A DNA stretch of 64,000 nucleotides, taken from the NCBI RefSeq assembly GCF_047272945.1, contig NZ_JBKOPS010000010.1, forward strand, positions 1 to 64,000, given 5' to 3'. Source of the stretch: Rubrolithibacter danxiaensis (GTDB taxonomy: Bacteria > Bacteroidota > Bacteroidia > Sphingobacteriales > Sphingobacteriaceae). A program made the translations under genes and the position numbers. The notes under the pieces were generated by a model. That model worked only from the letters and a program-made list of their open reading frames with translations. It was not told where the DNA came from and did not search any database. Position 1 is the stretch's first letter, and every line of letters begins with the position of its first letter. Shown here piece after piece: positions 8,586-16,983 of the stretch.

Positions 8586-10850
8586 TTATTTTAATGTAAA
8601 CCCTGCTTCTTTCACATCTGCAGAACTGGTGCCAACAAACACCTTAAACTTTCCTGGCTCTGCTCCAAAACTCATATCGCGTTTATGAAATGCCAGATTA
8701 TCTGAACTTAGCTGAAACGTTACCTCCTTTGATTCACCCGCTTTTAATTTAATTTTCTTAAATCCCTTAAGTTCCTTAACCGGCCTGGTTACACTTCCAA
8801 CCAAATCCTGAACGTACAGTTGAACTACTTCTTCCCCATCTCTTTTTCCTGAATTCTTTACTTCCACAGACACTTCCAGTTTTTCGTTCATACTGATTTC
8901 AGTTTTACTTAATTTAATATCTGAGTAATCAAAACTGGTATAGCTTAACCCGTATCCAAACGGATATAAAGGAGAATTTAAAACATCCAGATATTTAGAA
9001 GCATATTTCACATTGCCCTGCGGATCTTTTGCTTCATCATAAGGCCTGCCGGTATTTTTGTGATTGTAATAAACGGGAATTTGTCCGACATTCCTTGGAA
9101 AAGTCACCGGTAATTTCCCGGAAGGATTGTAGTCACCGAACAACACACTTGCTACCGCCGGTCCGGTTTGTGTACCAAGAAACCATGTTTGCAGAATTGC
9201 CGGAACGGTTTTATCAAGTTTTTCAATCGTCAAAGGCCTGCCGCTGGTTAAAAGTACAACCAAGGGCTTACCTGTTTTAACCAGTTCGTCGGTGAACTCC
9301 TGCTGTACTCCCGGCAAATCCAGCATGCTTCTTGATGCGGCCTCTCCACTCATATCAGAATTTTCCCCGATACAAAGAACAACTACATCGGCTTGTTTTG
9401 CAACATTAACGGCCTCTGTAAATTTATCCCGTGATTCTCCCTTTATGTCAGCCCCTTCTGCAAAGAGCACTTTTGTATTTTTAGATACCTTTTGCTTAAT
9501 TCCTTCTAAAATTGAAACAGGGTCATTTGCATTACCGAAGAACGCCCATGTTCCGTTTAAATCTTTTTTATTATTTGCCAGTGGTCCGATTACAGCCAGT
9601 GTTTTCACTTCTTTACTTAAAGGCAGAAGATTATTGGCATTTTTCAGCAATACCATAGATTTTTCTGCCAGTATTTTTGCTGCGTCCAGATGCTCTTTAG
9701 TTAAAATTTCATTCTGCTCTCTTGCAACGTTGCTGTATTTATAAGGATTTTCGAATAATCCCAGATCAAATTTCAGTTTAAGAACTCTGCGTACAGCCTG
9801 ATCTAAAGTTGCCATACTAACTTTTCCTTCTTTAACCAGTTTGGGTAGCTGGTTAATATATGCTTCGCCCTGCATATCCATATCAACCCCTGCTTCTATT
9901 GCCAGTTCAACAGCTTCTGGTTGATCTGAAACCACTCCATGAGAAATCATTTCGTTAATGCCGTTATAATCTGAAACTACCAGGCCTTTAAAACCCCATT
10001 CTTTTCTCAGTATCTGATTGAGAAGATAATCACTTCCATGAGCCGGTACACCTTCAACTTCATTAAACGCTGCCATAAAAGTGGCTACTCCTGCGTCAAT
10101 CGTAGCTTTGTATGGAGGAAGATATACGTCTCTGAAGGTCCGTTCTGACATGTCAGCCACATTATAGTCACGCCCCGCTTCTGCTGCACCATAAGCGGCA
10201 AAATGTTTCGTACAAGCCAAAATTGAACTTGCAGATTTAAGATCATTTCCCTGGAATCCTTTAACTCTTGCTATTGCTATTTTAGAACCCAGATACGCGT
10301 CTTCTCCCGAACCTTCCGCTATTCTCCCCCAACGCGGATCTCTGCTGATGTCAACCATGGGAGCGAAAGTCCAGTTAATACCGGCGGCAGAAGCTTCAAT
10401 AGCGGCAATTCTTTCCGCCTTTTCTATTTCATCCATATCCCAGCTTGCCGCCTGCGCTAAGGGAATAGGGAATATTGTTTTAAACCCATGTACAACATCA
10501 CCACCAAAAAGCAAGGGAATTTTTAGTCGCGAGTTTTCCATTGCAGTCTGCTGCAGCCTACGGGTAAATTCTGCACCATAACCATTAAAGAATCCGCCTA
10601 CCTTGCCCTGTTTTACCAGGTCTTCTAAAACTTTCGCTTCCATTGGTGTTGCCGTTGGACCCGTTACCACACCCGCTACGCGAAAATTCAACTGACCTGC
10701 TTTTTCCTCAAAAGTCATTTTCGCAATTAAATCGTCAATTTTTTTTGTGGTCGGATCTTCTTTCTCTTTGCTAATCCATCCTGCTAGCAGGAGTACTCCC
10801 GAAAGCAGTATCAGGGAATAAAAGAAGTTTAATTGGCGTAAACGTTTCAT
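8586..10850 (-). CDS. Glycoside hydrolase family 3 (periplasmic beta-glucosidase, BglX-like)
   Basis: Predicted secreted exo-acting beta-glycosidase, probably releasing glucose or xylose from beta-linked oligosaccharides in the periplasm; exact substrate unknown. 754 residues: an N-terminal hydrophobic export segment (about 8-25), a GH3 N-terminal TIM barrel (about 35-380) with KHFAAYGA and the catalytic nucleophile Asp294 in VVSDYNG, a GH3 C-terminal alpha/beta domain (about 410-630, CIGENSDMSGEA), and a C-terminal fibronectin III-like domain (about 665-750, EEVVQLYVQD). Length and order match BglX. Monocistronic by position; no SusCD or other CAZyme lies next to it. Confidence 0.93.
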   Translation of the reverse strand: MKRLRQLNFFYSLILLSGVLLLAGWISKEKEDPTTKKIDDLIAKMTFEEKAGQLNFRVAGVVTGPTATPMEAKVLEDLVKQGKVGGFFNGYGAEFTRRLQQTAMENSRLKIPLLFGGDVVHGFKTIFPIPLAQAASWDMDEIEKAERIAAIEASAAGINWTFAPMVDISRDPRWGRIAEGSGEDAYLGSKIAIARVKGFQGNDLKSASSILACTKHFAAYGAAEAGRDYNVADMSERTFRDVYLPPYKATIDAGVATFMAAFNEVEGVPAHGSDYLLNQILRKEWGFKGLVVSDYNGINEMISHGVVSDQPEAVELAIEAGVDMDMQGEAYINQLPKLVKEGKVSMATLDQAVRRVLKLKFDLGLFENPYKYSNVAREQNEILTKEHLDAAKILAEKSMVLLKNANNLLPLSKEVKTLAVIGPLANNKKDLNGTWAFFGNANDPVSILEGIKQKVSKNTKVLFAEGADIKGESRDKFTEAVNVAKQADVVVLCIGENSDMSGEAASRSMLDLPGVQQEFTDELVKTGKPLVVLLTSGRPLTIEKLDKTVPAILQTWFLGTQTGPAVASVLFGDYNPSGKLPVTFPRNVGQIPVYYNHKNTGRPYDEAKDPQGNVKYASKYLDVLNSPLYPFGYGLSYTSFDYSDIKLSKTEISMNEKLEVSVEVKNSGKRDGEEVVQLYVQDLVGSVTRPVKELKGFKKIKLKAGESKEVTFQLSSDNLAFHKRDMSFGAEPGKFKVFVGTSSADVKEAGFTLK

Positions 10851-10993
10851 AAATGATTTTAATTTTATAGACGAGTTTAGTTAGTTTAATCAATTCTAAA
10901 AATTGATATTTATAAAAATGGAGATTTCTTTCCAATTACTCGAAAGAAAATTTATTTTATTGCCTTTAAAGAAAATAATATAAATTAAAGAAA

Positions 10994-11467
10994 TTGAAGA
11001 TCAGCTTGCTTTCTGTTGGAAAAACAGAGGAAAAATACCTAAAAGAAGGAATAGAGAAATATTTTAAACGGTTGCAGCACTACATTTCATTTAAACTGGC
11101 TGAACTGCCTGAGATAAAGAACACGAAAAATCTCACTGCGGCCCAACAGAAAATAAAGGAAGCTGAGCTCTTATTAAAACATATTAATCTGCAAGACTAT
11201 GTTATTTTGCTGGATGAAAAAGGTGTAGAACTTACTTCCTTAAATTTTTCAAATTTTCTAAACAAGAAAATGACGGGAGGAGTGCAAAACCTGGTATTTA
11301 TAATCGGTGGCCCTTATGGATTTGATGAAACACTTTACAAACGTGCAAATGAAAAAATATCCCTGTCTAAAATGACATTTTCGCATCAGATGGTACGATT
11401 ATTTTTTACCGAACAATTATACCGGGCATTTACTATTTTAAAAGGAGAGCCCTATCATCATGAATAA
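10994..11467 (+). CDS. rlmH: 23S rRNA (pseudouridine1915-N3)-methyltransferase RlmH
   Basis: SPOUT-class methyltransferase that modifies pseudouridine 1915 in helix 69 of 23S rRNA using SAM. 157 residues, the usual RlmH size. Visible: N-terminal KISLLSVGKT, the SAM-binding trefoil-knot segment FIIGGPYGF (about 102-110), and the C-terminal family signature MTFSHQMVRLFFTEQLYRAF followed by GEPYHHE. The start is TTG at 10994; the preceding region has no in-frame ATG giving a better fit, and the family N-terminus begins at this residue. Free-standing, divergent from the GH3 gene. Confidence 0.95.
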   Translation: MKISLLSVGKTEEKYLKEGIEKYFKRLQHYISFKLAELPEIKNTKNLTAAQQKIKEAELLLKHINLQDYVILLDEKGVELTSLNFSNFLNKKMTGGVQNLVFIIGGPYGFDETLYKRANEKISLSKMTFSHQMVRLFFTEQLYRAFTILKGEPYHHE

Positions 11468-11544
11468 GTTGGATGTTGAAAGTTAAAGGTTGAAAGTTCA
11501 CTTTAGGGGAACAAAAGTATATTGCTTGTGTTAATTTTAAGTAT

Positions 11545-11667
11545 ATGGAATTCGGAAAAAGAAATTACCGGTATAAGGGAATAAATCCGGGGCAGGAGCA
11601 AAAAAATTTCTGGCTGTGGATATTAATTGCACTGGCAATTGGTGCCGCTATTATTTATTTCTTTTAA
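11545..11667 (+). CDS. Predicted 40-residue single-pass membrane peptide
   Basis: A short ORF with a charged head (MEFGKRNYRYKG, then GQEQKNF) and one hydrophobic helix (WLWILIALAIGAAIIYFF) ending at the stop. The head-plus-helix design looks like a genuine tail-anchored or single-pass peptide. No family is recognised. It starts 77 nt after rlmH and could be read from the same transcript or its own promoter. Reality is inferred from composition only. Confidence 0.5.
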   Translation: MEFGKRNYRYKGINPGQEQKNFWLWILIALAIGAAIIYFF

Positions 11668-11691
11668 TCTATACAATTAAAAAAGACTGAG

Positions 11692-12180
11692 TTATTCCTC
11701 AGCCTTTTTCTTTCTTTTAGCTTTTGCAGGAGTTTTAGTTTCTTCAGCAGGAACAGTTTCCTGAACTTCTGCTACCGGCTCTTCAGCAGATTCTTCAGCG
11801 TTTTCTGTAAAAAACGGCTGATCCTTAATTATATTAAACCAATTAATAATTTTCTTAATGTCAGAAGAGTACACCTTTTCCTCATCATGGTCCGGAGCAA
11901 CTTCACGGAAGAAATTACGCAATGTCGTTCCATCTGCTTTTGCCTCGGGTATAGAAGAAGTACTTTTCATTTTCTCCAGAATGTCCTGAAGTTTCAAATC
12001 ATCATCTTCACCAAAAATGGTGATATCTTCCAGTGATGCTAACTTGGCTGTTGATAAATTTACAACCAGCTTTAGCTTCTGTCCGTCCAGGCTTTCTAAA
12101 ACAAATCCCGATTTATTTTGTCCGATTACTTTAAATAATCCCGGTTTACCGGATACAGCTACGATTCCTCTTAAATTCAT
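11692..12180 (-). CDS. DUF5606 domain-containing protein
   Basis: 162 residues. The N-terminal about 65 residues match the Bacteroidota DUF5606 family as recalled (NLRGIVAVSGKPGLFKVI followed by GFVLESLDGQKL), a small beta-rich domain of unknown function. The middle (about 65-120) is a predicted helical segment with EDDDLKLQDILEKMK. The C-terminus is acidic then lysine-rich low complexity (PAKAKRKKKAEE), suggesting a nucleic acid- or ribosome-associated role (inference). It lies downstream of the cyclophilin gene on the same strand with a 79-nt spacer that contains a perfect hairpin, so co-transcription is possible but not certain. Confidence 0.75.
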   Translation of the reverse strand: MNLRGIVAVSGKPGLFKVIGQNKSGFVLESLDGQKLKLVVNLSTAKLASLEDITIFGEDDDLKLQDILEKMKSTSSIPEAKADGTTLRNFFREVAPDHDEEKVYSSDIKKIINWFNIIKDQPFFTENAEESAEEPVAEVQETVPAEETKTPAKAKRKKKAEE

Positions 12181-12200
12181 ATTTTATAGATTGAAGAAAA

Positions 12201-12241
12201 GAGATATGAGATTAAAGAGTCATGTTCCTTTCTCATATCTC
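12201..12241. repeat. Inverted repeat in cyclophilin/DUF5606 spacer
   Basis: Perfect 11-bp arms GAGATATGAGA (12201-12211) and TCTCATATCTC (12231-12241) around a 19-nt loop, followed by a further related word (CTCTCTATTCTCACATCT). It has no U tract and is not an obvious terminator. Similar word-repeat hairpins occur in ribosomal-cluster spacers of this window. Confidence 0.7.
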
Positions 12242-12259
12242 CACTCTCTATTCTCACAT

Positions 12260-12697
12260 CTATTCCTCAATAACTTCTATTCCTAAAATTTTATCTCCCT
12301 GACGGATATCATCAACCACATCCACATTTTCAATCACTTTACCGAAGCAGGTGTGGTTTCTGTCAAGATGTGCCGTATTTTGGCGACTGTGGCAAATAAA
12401 GAACTGGGAACCTCCTGTATCACGTCCGGCATGTGCCATTGACAATACTCCCCTATCATGATATTGGTTTTCACCATCTAACTCACATTTAATTCTATAG
12501 CCCGGGCCGCCGGCACCTGTGCCTGTAGGATCACCGCCCTGAATAACAAAATTGGGGATAACACGATGGAAAGTAACTCCATTATAAAATCCTTCTTTAG
12601 CCAGCTTTAAAAAGTTAGCCACTGTGTTTGGCGCATCTTTGTCGTAAAACTGAACGGTCATGTCGCCTTTTTCTGTTTTTATTATCGCTTTGCTCAT
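12260..12697 (-). CDS. Peptidyl-prolyl cis-trans isomerase, cyclophilin type
   Basis: Catalyses proline cis-trans isomerisation during folding. 145 residues, a single cyclophilin domain without signal peptide, hence cytoplasmic (PpiB-like). Visible: FHRVIPNFVIQGGDPTGTG (active-site Arg within FHRVI), the substrate pocket segment GVLSMAH and GGSQFFICHS, and FGKVIENVDVV near the end. Preceded by a -7 element at 12715-12722. Confidence 0.95.
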   Translation of the reverse strand: MSKAIIKTEKGDMTVQFYDKDAPNTVANFLKLAKEGFYNGVTFHRVIPNFVIQGGDPTGTGAGGPGYRIKCELDGENQYHDRGVLSMAHAGRDTGGSQFFICHSRQNTAHLDRNHTCFGKVIENVDVVDDIRQGDKILGIEVIEE

Positions 12698-12714
12698 AGC
12701 TTTAGAATAAGCCG

Positions 12715-12722
12715 CAAAGTTA
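12715..12722 (-). promoter_or_regulatory. -7 promoter element of cyclophilin gene
   Basis: Minus-strand TAACTTTG, a perfect TAnnTTTG, 17 nt upstream of the ATG at 12697. At 19-nt spacing upstream the -33 position reads TTTT instead of TTTG. Confidence 0.6.
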
Positions 12723-12810
12723 GTATTTAATTTAAACGGATAAAATCATATTGATAATGTAAAATGAAGACGGTTTTATACCTTTAAAAGATTATTAACG
12801 TTGAAACAGA

Positions 12811-14067
12811 ATGTTGAGAGGATTTTGCTGCATTGTATTTCTTTTTATATCGCTTGTAAGCCGGGGCGCTTCTATCCTGATTCCGATGGATGAGGACCAG
12901 AAAAATCATCTGAAAGCGTATGGCATTACTTACTGGACTTTAAAAAACGGACAAGAAGCCGACTGGCTGCTGAATTACCGGGGAGGAAGTTTCCTTATGA
13001 AATATTCAACTGATGTTGAAAATGAATGTAAGATAAGGGGTGTTTCATATGAGGTACTGGCAGATGCAAAAGTAAATCTTATACTGAATGAAATTTCTGA
13101 CCCACAGGTAAACATGGACCTGGTAAAGCTGGAGAAGGTTCCTAAAATTGCAGTTTATTCTCCTAAAAATAAATTACCCTGGGATGATGCCGTTACTCTG
13201 GTTTTATCTTACGCAGAAATTCCCTACGATATTGTTTACGATGAAGAGGTTTTAAAAGGCGAGCTCCCGAAATACGATTGGCTGCATCTTCACCACGAGG
13301 ATTTTACAGGGCAGTACGGCCGCTTCTGGCAGAGTTTCAGAAATGCTTCCTGGTATATTGAGGATGTGAAACTGCAGGAAGCGACGGCAAAAAAAATGGG
13401 CTATAAAAAAGTCTCGCAGATGAAACTGGCAGTTGCAAAAAACATTCAGAATTTTTGTGCAGGAGGAGGTTTCCTTTTTGCCATGTGCTCGGGAACAGAC
13501 AGTTTTGATATTGCTTTGGCTGCGGAAGGAATTGATATTTGTCAGAGCATGTTTGACGGAGATGGGATTGACCCGGATGCACAATCAAAACTGAACTATT
13601 CAAAGACTTTTGCTTTCCAGAATTTCAAGCTGGACATGAACCCTTACAATTATGAGTTTTCTGATATTGACGTAACTCCTGTAAGAACTATTGACCAGTC
13701 GAATGACTTTTTTACCCTGTTTGATTTTTCAGCAAAATGGGATATTGTTCCAACTATGCTTACACAAAACCATGATAAGGTAATAAAAGGCTTTATGGGA
13801 CAAACTACCGCTTTTAAGAAAGATCTGATCAAACCCGACGTGCTGATTTTAGGGGAAAATAAAGCTGCAAATGAAGCACGATACATCCACGGAGACTTCG
13901 GGAAAGGTCAATGGACGTTTTATGGCGGGCACGATCCGGAAGATTACCAGCATGCGGTAGGCGATCCGCCGACTGAGTTAAGCTTACACCCTAATTCTAC
14001 CGGTTACCGACTTATTTTAAATAATGTTTTATTTCCGGCGGCTAAAAAGAAAAAGCAGAAGACATAG
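12811..14067 (+). CDS. Secreted protein with glutamine-amidotransferase-like core, family often labelled asparagine synthetase B
   Basis: 418 residues with a signal peptide (about 1-20). The protein shows nothing of the AsnB synthetase: no N-terminal Cys2 glutaminase and no SGGxDS PP-loop. Instead it has a class-I GATase/ThuA-like look: KIAVYSPKN opening a Rossmann-like segment near 112, WLHLHHEDFTGQYG (157-170), the nucleophile-elbow-like GGGFLFAMCSGTDS with Cys226, and a late HGDFGKGQWTFYGGHDPEDY that could supply the His. Function unknown; possibly an exported amidotransferase-fold hydrolase or a binding protein (inference). Ends in a lysine-rich tail. Free-standing, divergent from the cyclophilin gene, convergent with the porin operon. 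Confidence 0.7.
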   Translation: MLRGFCCIVFLFISLVSRGASILIPMDEDQKNHLKAYGITYWTLKNGQEADWLLNYRGGSFLMKYSTDVENECKIRGVSYEVLADAKVNLILNEISDPQVNMDLVKLEKVPKIAVYSPKNKLPWDDAVTLVLSYAEIPYDIVYDEEVLKGELPKYDWLHLHHEDFTGQYGRFWQSFRNASWYIEDVKLQEATAKKMGYKKVSQMKLAVAKNIQNFCAGGGFLFAMCSGTDSFDIALAAEGIDICQSMFDGDGIDPDAQSKLNYSKTFAFQNFKLDMNPYNYEFSDIDVTPVRTIDQSNDFFTLFDFSAKWDIVPTMLTQNHDKVIKGFMGQTTAFKKDLIKPDVLILGENKAANEARYIHGDFGKGQWTFYGGHDPEDYQHAVGDPPTELSLHPNSTGYRLILNNVLFPAAKKKKQKT

Positions 14068-14119
14068 AAAAATTGCATTGAAAAATGTGCAATTAGCTTC
14101 TAAGCGGTACATAATTTAA

Positions 14120-16168
14120 TCAATCATAGAACTTCCAACTTACGCCAAAAGTTAACAGGGCATCCGGCATGGGATATTTATTTACAGTATAATATCCCTT
14201 TGAAAATAAGCCCTGGTTAGCATAATTATATTTAAAGAAGAGATTGGCCCGGTTTAAGGTTCCGCGGAACCAAACGTCAGCTACCGGATAATTTGAAAAG
14301 GTTGCAGCAGTGCCGTTATAAAACTGACTTATATTAACGGCATAAGAAGGAGCAAGAAACGAAGTATTATACCTCACATCAAACCCGATATCAGCATACA
14401 GTACCTTGAAATAGCGATTACTGAAATAAAAGCTATTGTATGAATAAAACTCAGGGGTCCGAAGCAGATCCTGGAAATCTGTTTTCTGATAAACCAGGTA
14501 ATTATCCAGGTTAAATTTACCAAACTTGAAATCCTTTTTTAAGGTAATTTTCAGCAGATTGATATTGGTTCCAAACTGTCGTGGCTGTACAAATTGAGGC
14601 AAGGCGCCTTCATCTAAATATAAATAGTCAGACACAAGGAAGTACTCGGCTTTTGCCTGCATTCTGAATTTAGGATTTAAGTAAGAAAAAGAAAGATTAT
14701 TAATTTTTGTACGGTCAAAATTATACCTGCTTTTTCCCTCTATGTCCGAAGGCCAGTTATGATATTGGTAATTTATTCTCTCATAAATCTCCTCAGGAGA
14801 TCTATTCTGAGAGTATGCTCCCAAAACTATTCGCCCTACTGACTTACTTAACAAAAAATTGGCGTTTGCTTCGTATAAAAAATCTCCCGCATTTCTCCCT
14901 TGTACAATTTGCTGAAGGTCTCCTTCAATATAAACCCTGTTGCTGAAACGGTAACCCGGAGAAGCTTTCAGTGTAATATTCTGAAATGTAGTTTTATATC
15001 CCATTTGGTTGTACGAGTATAAATCGTGCTGCAAACCTACATCCAGTTTCATCTCATTTTTGATAAACTTTACTGCCCTGCCTCGCAGGTAGAAGCTATA
15101 CATAAATTCATTCCGTAGATTTTTAACTATGGTAGAATCATTTGCAAGATTCGCGGTTTCATCGTCTGCATCTGAAATACCGGGCAATCCAGGAAAAACT
15201 CCATAAGGATCTTCCTCATTTTTAAAGAACTGATATTTCTTTGTGCTATAGCTTAATAAATGAGAAATACGTTGAGTTGGCAGTATGCTGGTATGCGAAG
15301 TATCTGTTGAACTACTGTCAATTCGCCCCAGGTAGTAAAATTGTTTAATGAAAATGTTTTTCTGCTTCCAGATCTGCCTGGGCGTATTACCTCCTGTTCC
15401 ATTCAATCTTACTGTTTCTCCTGCTTTACCAATGGTTGTTACTGTATCCGGAAGGTTAAATACGTCACGCACTACTGAGCCGTTCTCATTTGCTTTTAAT
15501 GTATTAAAAAGGCCATTTGCCAATAGGTTATATCGCTTATTTTTTGATTCGTACCAGGTAAAAATAGCCGCGTTCAAATGATTGGCCTGCTGGTTTTTAT
15601 AAAGTCCTTCAGATCCATTTCTGAAATAATTAGCACCAAAATTCCAGTTAGGTTTTATATTTTGCGAATGGGTAACTTTAAAAAGCTGTATGTTTTTACT
15701 GCCTGCAACGTAGTATAATTCTGTATAGGGCGCCCGTGCACGGTAATAATGCAAATCATCCTGGGTTAACAGGTACGCATCCAGCGAGTGAAATCCTGCA
15801 TCAAAACCTATGGACTTTGAAGGATTGAAAAGCATTTCGCGGTAAGGTAAGCCTACGCTGCCAAGGTTAACCGTTGGATTATCTGGCTGGCTAATAGGGC
15901 TAAAATTCTGAAAATTAGTTACGGTGGTATCTATAGGTAAAACACGGGTACTGTCTTTAAGTAAATCAAGAGTAGTGTAGCGGATATAACGGGCTGTATA
16001 AATTACGGTATCCTGTCCCCCTTCTTCTCTTTTGCGCAATGAATCAAGCAAATCGCCGTTTTTAGAAGCCCCGGGCTTTCCGTTTGTTCTTGGCCTTACC
16101 TGCGCAAATAAATCAGTGCCGCAAAATACAAGCAGTAAATAAAAAAGTATCAGGTAGCGCTTGTTCAT
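14120..16168 (-). CDS. Putative outer-membrane beta-barrel porin (Porin_10 family)
   Basis: 682 residues with a signal peptide (about 1-22, LLLVFCGTDLFAQ). The body is rich in alternating aromatic/polar strands (for example FNLDNYLVYQKT and RTKINNLSFSYLN) and ends in a strand terminating in aromatic residues (SWKFYD), all typical of outer-membrane barrels. The family sits next to purine nucleoside phosphorylase in many Bacteroidota as recalled. The start codon overlaps the punA stop as TAATG, so translation is probably coupled. Substrate unknown; nucleoside or phosphorylated-compound passage would fit the neighbour but is inference. Confidence 0.8.
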   Translation of the reverse strand: MNKRYLILFYLLLVFCGTDLFAQVRPRTNGKPGASKNGDLLDSLRKREEGGQDTVIYTARYIRYTTLDLLKDSTRVLPIDTTVTNFQNFSPISQPDNPTVNLGSVGLPYREMLFNPSKSIGFDAGFHSLDAYLLTQDDLHYYRARAPYTELYYVAGSKNIQLFKVTHSQNIKPNWNFGANYFRNGSEGLYKNQQANHLNAAIFTWYESKNKRYNLLANGLFNTLKANENGSVVRDVFNLPDTVTTIGKAGETVRLNGTGGNTPRQIWKQKNIFIKQFYYLGRIDSSSTDTSHTSILPTQRISHLLSYSTKKYQFFKNEEDPYGVFPGLPGISDADDETANLANDSTIVKNLRNEFMYSFYLRGRAVKFIKNEMKLDVGLQHDLYSYNQMGYKTTFQNITLKASPGYRFSNRVYIEGDLQQIVQGRNAGDFLYEANANFLLSKSVGRIVLGAYSQNRSPEEIYERINYQYHNWPSDIEGKSRYNFDRTKINNLSFSYLNPKFRMQAKAEYFLVSDYLYLDEGALPQFVQPRQFGTNINLLKITLKKDFKFGKFNLDNYLVYQKTDFQDLLRTPEFYSYNSFYFSNRYFKVLYADIGFDVRYNTSFLAPSYAVNISQFYNGTAATFSNYPVADVWFRGTLNRANLFFKYNYANQGLFSKGYYTVNKYPMPDALLTFGVSWKFYD

Positions 16169-16983
16169 TATAAAGTGTCCAGTAACTCTTTTAAAATTAA
16201 TGTCATTTTAGGTTCCGCTTCCGTGGCTACCTGTATTATTTCTTCCACTGATACCGGCTTAAGTTCTTCAGGGAAACCTTCGTCTGTTATAACTGAAACA
16301 GCAAATACCGGAAGACCCATATGATTTGCTACAATTACTTCCGGCACGGTACTCATTCCTACTGCATCTCCACCAATTATACGCAGATATTGGTATTCTG
16401 CCCGGGTTTCTAAATTTGGCCCGGGAACTGAAACATAAACGCCCTGATGACAGGATATCATATTTTTTTTCGCTATCTCCATACCCTTCCTTATCAGGTC
16501 TTTATCATACGGCTGACTCATATCCGGAAACCGTGGACCCAATTCATCAAAATTTCTGCCTCTAAGGGGATTATCATGATGAAGATTGATATGATCATTA
16601 ATAATCATCAGATCACCTTTTCGTATTTCGGGATTTAAAGAACCGCTTGCATTTGATACAAACAGATGCTTAATTCCAAGCATTTTCATTACCCTTACGG
16701 GGAAGGTAATCTGCTTCATATCGTAACCTTCATAATAATGCAAGCGGCCCTGCATTGCTACTACCCGCTTTCCTTTCAGCAACCCGAAAATCAATCTTCC
16801 CGAGTGAAACTCAAGGGTAGAGATAGGGAAATTAGGTATGTTTGAATACATCAGCTTGTGCTGAATCTCGATATCGTTTACAAGCCCGCCTAATCCGGTG
16901 CCAAGTATAATTCCAAACTCGGGTTCAAATTCTCCTATTCTTTTTTTTATGTATTCAGTAGTTGTGTAAATGCTTTGCAACAT
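16168..16983 (-). CDS. punA: Purine nucleoside phosphorylase I (inosine/guanosine type)
   Basis: Phosphorolysis of inosine/guanosine to base plus ribose-1-phosphate in purine salvage. 271 residues, the trimeric PNP size. Visible: GIILGTGLGGLV (25-36), FHSGRLIFG with the phosphate-site His, QGRLHYYEGY, SNASGSLNP, and the base-pocket VPGPNLETRAEY and GGDAVGMSTVPEV. It starts inside the 3' end of lpxK (29-nt overlap) and its stop overlaps the porin start, so the three genes form one tight operon. Confidence 0.95.
   Translation of the reverse strand: MLQSIYTTTEYIKKRIGEFEPEFGIILGTGLGGLVNDIEIQHKLMYSNIPNFPISTLEFHSGRLIFGLLKGKRVVAMQGRLHYYEGYDMKQITFPVRVMKMLGIKHLFVSNASGSLNPEIRKGDLMIINDHINLHHDNPLRGRNFDELGPRFPDMSQPYDKDLIRKGMEIAKKNMISCHQGVYVSVPGPNLETRAEYQYLRIIGGDAVGMSTVPEVIVANHMGLPVFAVSVITDEGFPEELKPVSVEEIIQVATEAEPKMTLILKELLDTL

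Noticed and set aside
12201..12241. Hairpin in the cyclophilin/DUF5606 spacer as a terminator
   Set aside because: No U tract follows on the minus strand, and the loop is long; listed as a repeat instead.
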